Both the position numbers and the translations under genes were made by a program. The notes under the pieces are model-generated. The model did no database searches, was not told the origin of the DNA, and saw only the letters and a program-made list of their open reading frames with translations. A stretch of 64,000 bases of DNA from Euryodendron excelsum (Eukaryota; Streptophyta; Magnoliopsida; Ericales; Pentaphylacaceae): positions 21,777,001 to 21,841,000 of the forward strand of contig CM065389.1 of NCBI GenBank assembly GCA_033060915.1, given 5' to 3'. Below, piece after piece: positions 57,428-64,000 of the stretch; the first letter of the stretch is position 1; each line of letters begins with the position of its first letter.

Positions 57428-59334
57428 TGGCAACTCAAAAGGGAGGGTGAATTGAGTTTATAATTAAAAATTAAAAATTAAAATAATCTAATGCACTTAA
57501 TTTTCAAGTGATGAGATACAATAGAAAATATATAAAATATTAAGCTAGATAAGTAATGAATAAGACAACCCAAAATATAATCAATATGAGATTAGTACAA
57601 TGGATTCAAGTGTGTCTGTGTGTATTTCAAGTATATCAAGACTATATATATAAGAAAGATATTTAGCAAGATATAAAGAGAGAAAAGAGAAGCGATCAAA
57701 CATAACGATTTAAAGTAGTTCAGTTGGCTCCTCTTATGCCAAACCTATGTCTATCTTTAAGGCTCCTTCCTTGGGCAAATCCACTATTCTTCAAATAGCT
57801 TTATACTGCTAGCTTGCTCGGTTACTAGCAAATCTTTACACCAAGTATTTTGTTCCAAAAACACTAAAAAAAACAACCATTTGTTTTGTTCTCCAAAATA
57901 AAGCATCAAGAGGATCTTTTTTCTCAATCACTCAAGAAATAAATAATAAGGGTTTAACAACCATTTTAAAAATGATATATGGAAGTTGAAGCTCATAACT
58001 ATAGATACAAAACTCTCAAGAGTTGAATAATAAAGCTTAAAGATGAAATAGAATGATTAGGAAGTAAAGCTCAAAACTTGAATATCTTGATGAATATCAC
58101 TTTCTATGCTCAATCTTTGTAATCTGTTGTGTGTCTCTTGTTTCTCTTGTGTATCTCTATTTATAGAGGAAGGATAGTGAATTATTTGCAGCTTAAAATC
58201 AACTTTTAGCCGTTTAAGAAAGCATTGAAGATTTCTCCCCATTGAGCTACTTGCTGCCAGATGAGCTTTTAAATTTCTGATCAGATGCCTTCATTTTCAT
58301 CTTGATTTTTGCTTTGATAACGTTCGAATTTAAAAATGGCTATAACAGAAAGATTGTAGAAATGGAAGTCGGCTTTTCAAAACCGCAAGAATTTGTTCAT
58401 TCCAATGGTCAGATCAAAAGTTATGATCAAAATACTCAAACTATCTTCCAGTTGGTATATTTGAATTTCTGTAGAGTTACATTTACTTCCATCTTGATTT
58501 TCTCCTAGACAATGTTCGAATTTGAAACTGGATATAAAAGAAAGATTGTAGATATGGAAGCCAAATTTTCAGAAACTCAAGAATTAGGTCGATCCAATGG
58601 TCAGATCAAAAGTTATGATCCAAATACTCAAACTATTTTCCAGTTGGCATATTTGAATTTTTACACAGTTGTCTTCAATTCCACCTCAATTTTCTCCCTT
58701 ATAACATTCAAATTTGAAAATTTCTATAAGGGACAAGTTGTAGACATGGAAGTTAGATTTTTAAAACCTCAAGAAGCAGTACATTTGAATGTTTGGAAAA
58801 AAAGATATGGTCACATTACCAAGGCTATCTCCCAACTGTCATATTTTGAACTTCTACTCCATTGGGTCACCTTCAAACTCCATTTTGTCCAATAAGACAT
58901 TATCTTCACAAAGTCCTCATAAGATACTGTATAAAGAATTTGAATCTTATTTCCAATGCCATAAAAATCAAATTAATCCAAAGGTTGGATCAAAAGTTAT
59001 ATACATAAAACTGAAGCTATCTCCAATAAACTTTCTTGCCATTATCTTTGACCGAGTCTTTTTTCTTCATGCTATGCATTCTTTTTACGTCCAAGACTAA
59101 CAATAACTTCAAGAAATGTTAGATAATTAACATTTAAAATATAAATAAAAAAATTAAGTGATTTATTATTAAAATGCATAATATATTTATCTTTTTAACG
59201 TAAAATTCTTTAAAAATCTTAACTAATACATCAAACATACTTTATATGAAATCTTGAGATTAATCAAATTTTAATTATTAAAAAATTTATATTTGTTATC
59301 ATCAAAATCAATTAATAAAAACTTGAGACTAACA
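57428..59334 (-). mobile_element. R2: copia (SIRE-like) LTR, apparently solo
   Basis: The minus strand begins TGTTAGTCTCAAGTTTTTAT and ends GAGTTGCCA. It is 1907 bp and related to R1. It carries a TATA box and three copies of a roughly 193-bp unit (58313, 58506, 58699) that create false plus-strand frames with repeated NGQIKSYD.NTQTIFQL text. It splits the ORF around it. Flanks gcagg and aaaac do not match. Confidence 0.7.
58158..58169 (-). promoter_or_regulatory. R2 LTR TATA box
   Basis: The minus strand reads CTCTATAAATAGAG. It matches the R1 position. Confidence 0.5.
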
Positions 59335-59960
59335 AAAACATCCCTCAGCCCTTTTTGCTTCAGGTGACTTGAAAGGCTAGAGGGCCAGTCACCTCCAACA
59401 GTCAATAAGAGCTGAGCCAAAAAGTTCAAAGAAGGCCTAGTCTGAGTGGGAGTATAGGGAAACTCAAAAAGAATGGAATGAGTAATATTGTGAAAGGTAC
59501 AAATATTAGAGATAGAAAAATCAAGAGGCACCCCACGAGTATAAGACTTCAAAGTCCCAGCCTCCTTGTTAGAGGCATGAACATTCACATAAAACTCTCT
59601 TACGAGGTCTTGACAAGCAGACCCATCACAGAGAGCAAGTTTAGTCCAACTCCACTTAGTGAAATAGGCACAAATAAACGTCTCAGTGAACTCATGATCC
59701 CTCATGACACAAAAACAGGATGAGACTTAAAAGATCAATTAAACCTAAACTCGGCCTCGGAGGCAGGTCTAAAACGAGAAACCACAAAAGACGAAGAATC
59801 TCCCCCTCGACGTGAACTCGTAGCACTAGGTGTGCCAGAGCTGGGACGCTTGCTAGGAGAAACATTGGCCTACTGTTTTCCTGGGGAACAATAGGACGGT
59901 GGGGTTTGAGGCCCCTTTAGTTTCCTAAGAGTAGGAATCATAATGCTCGGGAGAAGCACT
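59335..59960 (-). pseudogene. Plant-transposon-protein-like ORF, N-terminal half
   Basis: The minus strand has a possible start near 59940 (MIPTLRKLKG), then a Ser-rich stretch (SKRPSSGTPSATSSRRGGDSS), FVVSRFRPASEAEFRF, and frame 59705-59335: ETFICAYFTKWSWTKLALCD, LVREFYVNVHASNKE, SYTRGVPLDFSISNI and LAQLLLTVGGDWPSSLSSHL. LVREFY..N and a later VRG/TRG-V-x-F are the recurring marks of the putative plant transposon protein family. It is in the same direction as gag but in the place of copia pol. Confidence 0.55.
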
Positions 59961-60148
59961 AAAACAAAGACTAGCCCCAATCAGACGCACCAGTCCAATA
60001 CTGACTGGCCTAAGACAAAAACACACACAAACACAAACGCACAAGGCAACCAAAAATGCTAAACCCAAAACACGAACAGGACAACTTAAGACATGAAAAC
60101 CCACCAACAACACTCTAGCAACCTACTAAAAGAGTATACAACTACCAA

Positions 60149-60973
60149 TTACACAAGATAACCAACAACACGAGAAACCCCCAAAAGAAACGAAACACTA
60201 GGTTTGATCTTGTTGTCGTTTATTGAAATTTTTTTAAACTTTTTGACAAACAAGGCCATCTCCTCGATACCTATATCAGATTCACTATCATCTGCCTCAT
60301 TTGTGCTTTCCTTAATAGAGTTCAAGGCAACACATTTATTCTTTCTAGGTTGACGAAAATTTGCTTCAAAGGTTTGTAAGGATCCTACTAAGTCTTCTAC
60401 TTTCAAAGCATTAACATCCCTACTTTCCTCTATGGCTGTAACTTTGGCTTGAAATCTCTCAGGTAAAGACCTCAAGATTCTTTGAACTACTTTTGAAGTG
60501 GAGATTTGTTCACCAAGGTTGAAACTCAAGTTGACGATATCACTTGGTTTAAAATAAAATTGATCAAATGTTCATCATCTTCCATTTTCAGAGTTTTAAA
60601 AGCAGTTATCAATCGCTGAAACTTAGTGATTTTTACAGTAGTAGTACCTTTATAGGTGATCTGTAAAATATCCCATGCCTCTTTAGCGAGTTCACAGTTC
60701 AAGATTCTATGAAACTCTTCTGTTGTGATCCCGTTATAGATAAAATTTATAGCTTTAGTGTTCCATTCACAGTCCTCTGTAACAGCTTTTGAAGTAGTAA
60801 CTTCACCAGTTAATTGTGGGTGGAGTCCAGCCATTGACAATTGCTAGCCAGACACGTTCATTAATAAATTTAAGAAAAGCCCTCATTTTAGCTTTCCAAT
60901 AGGGATAGTTAATCCCATCAAGCAATGGAGGTCAAGAAGTTGAACTACCTTCCTTTGACCAATCCATAGACAT
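60149..60973 (-). pseudogene. Copia gag, broken
   Basis: The minus ATG at 60973 gives MSMDWSKEGS, then LLDGINYPYWKAKMRAFLKF, the canonical N-terminal block of copia gag. After a frameshift near 60845, frame 60840-60526 holds FIYNGITTEEFHRILNCELAKEAWDILQITYKG. Frame 60529-60149 follows with VQRILRSLPERFQAKVTAIEE and ELALFV-like MALFVKKFKK. Text after KKI departs from copia gag at about 60205, before any zinc knuckle; this may be the junction to the foreign ORF. Confidence 0.85.
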
Positions 60974-61026
60974 AGACAATCATGACCTCACTCTGTTAAA
61001 AAATCAAAAAGATTTTGAGTGTCCTG

Positions 61027-61038
61027 CTCTGATACCAA
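61027..61038 (-). other. Copia primer-binding site
   Basis: The minus strand reads TTGGTATCAGAGC, the initiator-Met site, beside the LTR end TTTTTCAA. Confidence 0.95.
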
Positions 61039-61039
61039 T

Positions 61040-62022
61040 TGAAAAACTTAGCCTTTGTCTATGTTTTGTCCAATAGATTAAACTCCACAATATTAGGTCA
61101 AGATGTAATGGTTATGAGCAATATTATACAATCCAAGACAAAATAGAGAACAAACCATTCAATCAAGAACACATTAGCCTTTAGCCGTGAAAACCCTTTA
61201 ATGGGAGAAAAACCACATGTTCCCTTTGCCGGACAAAGATCATGCACTATAACTTGTAGTTCAGATGGTTAGAAGACTCTTTACAATCAAAACCTATCAA
61301 CTCTTTGATCTAATGATTGTTTGGATTTTGGTCGTATCCACGATTCACCATCTCCGTGCTTGACCACCATTCAGATCCCCTTAGAATAGATTTGTAGCCT
61401 TGAACTCCTTCAAGACTATTGATCTCTTTAATTGGGTTGAAGAAGAGTGTTGCTAAGACACATTTTTGAGCTTTTGGAAGATGAAAAAAACTTCTCTCAA
61501 AGTGTTTTTAATTATGGCGACTCAGATAAAGTGTAGGGAAGTGTGTTGGGCCTTAAATAGGCATAAAAACTCTAGCGGCATGATTCTTGAGAATTTAGAT
61601 TTTGCACGGCTCAATCTCGCGAGAACCCCTAAGGATCCTACAAGCTCAATCCCAAATTTCGCATACTCACTATTTTTTCCATCGACATCCCGTGAAGTCA
61701 TGCCCATTTTGGATGCCCACTGTTTTTACTCTTGACATCCCATAACATCCCGCAAAAAACCTACGAGGTCTTGTTTTGCAACTAGCACACTGTTTTTACC
61801 ATTGAGATCTCTCGAAGTCCATCGACATCTCTCGAAATTTCTAATATCAGTCAAGATGTATCACACAAGTCTCTCTTAGCACGAGCTTGCATAAATAAGT
61901 TTCAAATTCTATCTGAATGCTTGTGACTGATATCCCAATTCCCTAAATTATATCAAACAAGACTTGGTATGAAATTTAACCAATTACATAACCGTACATC
62001 AATCTTGGCAAGATTGTTAACA
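61040..62022 (-). repeat. Copia 5' LTR
   Basis: It is about 983 bp, homologous to 22550-22901 plus 55709-56333. It gives the empty site for element B (ttgaactccttcaag near 61400). TATTTAAGG (minus) at 61551-61560 may be its TATA box. The right end is within about 20 bases. Confidence 0.85.
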
Positions 62023-62650
62023 AGTAAGCTTAAGTGGTGAGCCTATGTGGTGAAGTGCCTATGTGGTGATGAGCTTATGTGGTGACATTCCATACAGCAT
62101 CATAAGAGGCAATGCATTACATGAGTCACTTCTCATTAATGATGATAGACGTGTGATTATATTATTGAAAGGTGAATTATCTATTGTTGATTGATTCAGT
62201 ACTTATTTAGTATTTGTTCTTTATGAGTTTGATTATCTTAGTGAGTACGTTGATATATAATTCACACCCACACATATTATTTTACAAGTAAGATGGAAAG
62301 GGAAGTTCAATCCACTACTGTCGCTATTGTTGTTGATATCGTGTTGGAGAGTTTTGAGAGCTCTTTTAGTTTTATTGGTCTTGTGTTTGTTGTATATTAG
62401 ATAAGAGTTTTAAAGTTTGTTTAAGTCTCGATTTTGTAATTATGATGGTTTAGATTTAGTAGTTCTCTTTCCGTATATAGGAGGATTATGAGATGATTTT
62501 TATTTATATATAATGACGTTATTTATTCTTATAAGATTTTTATCTTTGAGATTGTTATGAGGTTTTATAGATTGATCAGACTGATAACCTGTGTGATCAC
62601 ACTCACTTTAAGATAGTGTTAATGACACCTGATTATGAGTGGGTGTGACA
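62023..62650 (+). repeat. Element X 3' LTR, second part
   Basis: It continues the X LTR (gtggtgagcctatgtggtg) and matches 17053-18355 without the MITE. It ends GTGTGACA. Confidence 0.8.
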
Positions 62651-64000
62651 ATCAATTTTAACAAATCTTATTCATGAATGCTTTTCTTTGTACTTTTTTT
62701 TTTTTTTTAACATCTTTGTCAAGATTGAAGTTTCTTTATTATGTTGTTGTCTAAAAAAATAAATAAAAATTTAGTCAAACTTACATTACCCTGCGCTGTC
62801 ATGGCGAAATTGAACTACAGCCCTAAGAATGAAGAAACGATCACTCATAAATCCAAATACACAATGTATGGGGATTACTATGAGAGATAACAAGTTGAGG
62901 TTTTAGAACATAAGAACAAGGCAAGTGTCAAGAGAGGGTTTAGGGCCGTAAACGAATCAGGCCAATGTCTAAAATATATTTTGTCCAAATTTTATGCCCT
63001 TTTCTATTACTAATTGAATTCTAAAAATTCCTTCTTTTTTTTTTTTTTTTATCTTCATTAAAAGAAATAACTTTAATATTACTAGAAAAAAATCATCTAT
63101 CCTTCCCATTGTTCACTAGCTTAGTTGATGAAAAGAAAGCAAACTGATAAATGATATATGCAATTGACTTTTTATTTTTTATTTTCTAAACCTAATGTCA
63201 AAATTAAAAAGAAAAAGAAAGAACTCCTAGATAGGATCGTAAACGAGTTGAACTGAATTGATTAGTAAAATTTTCAAGCTTGATTTATCGAGTTTTAAAA
63301 TATGCAAATTCAAATTATTTATCTTTCGAGTCAATCTTAAACAACTTTCATAGAGCCGATTATGAGTTTAGCTTGAGTAATTTAAATTTTCTAGTACATA
63401 TAAGTTTTATCAAGTCATATTTGAGTTGCATTAAAAAAAATTAAGATTTTAAAATGTGTCTAAGTTTAATTTATTTATATGATGAGTTATGTCCCCTTAG
63501 TATTGGTGTCAAATGTTTTTGTGTAAAAAATTTCGGTGTAAAAAAAATTACATCTCTCTAATTTTTCGGTGTTTGGCTGCTCCACTACAAAAAAATTTAT
63601 AGAAGGCCAATGCTTCAACTTTGTCCTCTAAGCAATAGAGTTTGACCTCTTTATGTCCCCTATGCTCGTCAGGTCGAGATGTTGTGTTGAAGTAATTTGT
63701 CAACCACGCGTGATATGGTTTAGAAAATGACCTACAGATGTTGGATTATTTTCACTCTATTTGGTGTAAAATATTTTCTCCGTAAAATATTCTTTTGACT
63801 TTGTTTACAATCAAATACTCAAAAATATCAAAAGCATTTTATATCGAATAAAAAAGAGCCTTAGTCTTAAATTTTCTTAATGTGTCGAATATAGTCAAAC
63901 TCCATTGCTTGATTCGCGGAATACCAAATGCCTTGAGTAGTAGCTGAAACTTTGTCCACCAATTTATCACGTGGAGAGTTCTATAGTTTGCTCGTTCTAC
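62651..64000. other. Right flank, no gene recognised
   Basis: AT-rich DNA with T runs at 62691-62708 and 63031-63048, a GTAAACGAGTTGAAC repeat piece at about 63236-63430 related to 222-392, and a possible CACTA end. No supported coding region. Confidence 0.5.
63583..64000. mobile_element. Possible end of a CACTA (En/Spm) element
   Basis: CACTACAAAAAAATTTAT at 63583 matches the usual CACTA terminus (CACTACAAGAAAA). Only one end lies in the window and no transposase is seen. Confidence 0.3.

Larger units (their letters stand above)
22550..62022 (-). mobile_element. Ty1/copia-type element in the 3' LTR of X, chimeric and pol-less
   Basis: LTRs at 61040 to about 62022 (5') and 22550-22901 plus 55709 to about 56333 (3') share the text CTTTGTCTATGTTTTGTC.. 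and ..AATTACATAACC. The minus strand after the 5' LTR reads TTGGTATCAGAGC, the initiator-Met primer site of copia elements, then a copia gag. No protease, integrase or RT follows. Instead there is an ORF of the plant-transposon-protein type. The interior hosts R2 and the 3' LTR hosts element B. A target duplication is not clear: the host reads gataacttgcttta on the left and gcttaagtggtgag on the right. Confidence 0.75.
469..62650 (+). mobile_element. Element X: outermost Ty3/gypsy (Del/Tekay-like) retrotransposon, gag only, heavily interrupted
   Basis: Two related LTR copies frame the window. The 5' LTR (469-1322 plus 16261-18355) starts TGTGAGACCC and ends GTGTGACA. The 3' LTR (about 21466-22549 plus 62023-62650) ends with the same GTGTGACA. 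An initiator-Met-type primer site follows the 5' LTR at 18359. Between the LTRs, apart from inserted R1, only about 1.3 kb of own sequence remains, with one broken gag and no protease, reverse transcriptase or integrase. LTR type, primer site and gag fit the Del/Tekay chromovirus group. Flanks gttaa and atcaa match at 3 of 5 positions with transitions at the others, so the TSD is unproven. It is either a gag-only (TR-GAG-like) element or a deletion derivative. Confidence 0.75.

Noticed and set aside
58302..59100. Plus-strand ORFs with shared NGQIKSYD text
   Set aside because: They are translations of the three-fold repeated non-coding unit in the R2 LTR, not genes.
62801..62890. 29-codon plus ORF beginning MAKLNYSPKN
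   Set aside because: Too short, no recognisable family and no supporting signals.
63867..63982. Minus frame ending YIRHIKKI at the right edge
   Set aside because: About 38 codons with an upstream stop. It may be an exon or transposon fragment but cannot be supported within the window.

Overview
This window looks like repeat-dense, heterochromatin-like DNA from a flowering plant with a large genome, probably a eudicot. I recognise no host gene. It is AT-rich and consists almost entirely of decayed LTR retrotransposons inserted into one another. The elements are Ty3/gypsy (a Del/Tekay-like chromovirus relative, an Athila-like element, Ogre-like and other Tat-clade elements) and Ty1/copia (SIRE-like features). 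Most coding regions carry stops and frameshifts. Differences between sibling LTRs are mostly transitions, as expected from long cytosine methylation. The species cannot be told from the sequence.

The layout is a nested doll. Level 1 is element X (+), about 469-62650, a Del/Tekay-like element with an initiator-Met-type primer site and only a gag remnant. Level 2 insertions are: an Athila-like element (-, 1323-16260) in the 5' LTR of X; a 641-bp hAT-type MITE (17309-17949) in the same LTR; a copia LTR unit (R1, 18466-20239) in the X interior; and a copia element (-, 22550 to about 62022) in the 3' LTR of X. Level 3 insertions are: a solo LTR of Ogre-like family A (-, 3605-8188) in the Athila element; an R-family LTR (R2, 57428-59334) in the copia interior; and Ogre-like element B (-, 22902-55703, perfect TSD aactc) in the copia 3' LTR. 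Level 4 lies inside the 3' LTR of B: a truncated + strand Ogre-A element (23326 to about 28945) fused to a truncated Tat-clade element (-, about 28946-37157).

Three coding arrangements stand out. Element B has two long LTRs of about 4.9 kb, PBS, PPT and gag but no trace of pol, plus an antisense, apparently spliced ORF where pol would lie. The Tat element has gag and pol on the minus strand and an antisense coiled-coil ORF with an intron near its 3' end. The copia element has gag and then a plant-transposon-protein-like ORF in place of pol. The Tat element and B each have a tandem array on the 3' side of their genes (61-bp and about 97-bp units), matching the known habit of Tat-clade elements to form satellite-like arrays there.

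The flanks (1-468 and 62651-64000) hold only small repeat fragments.
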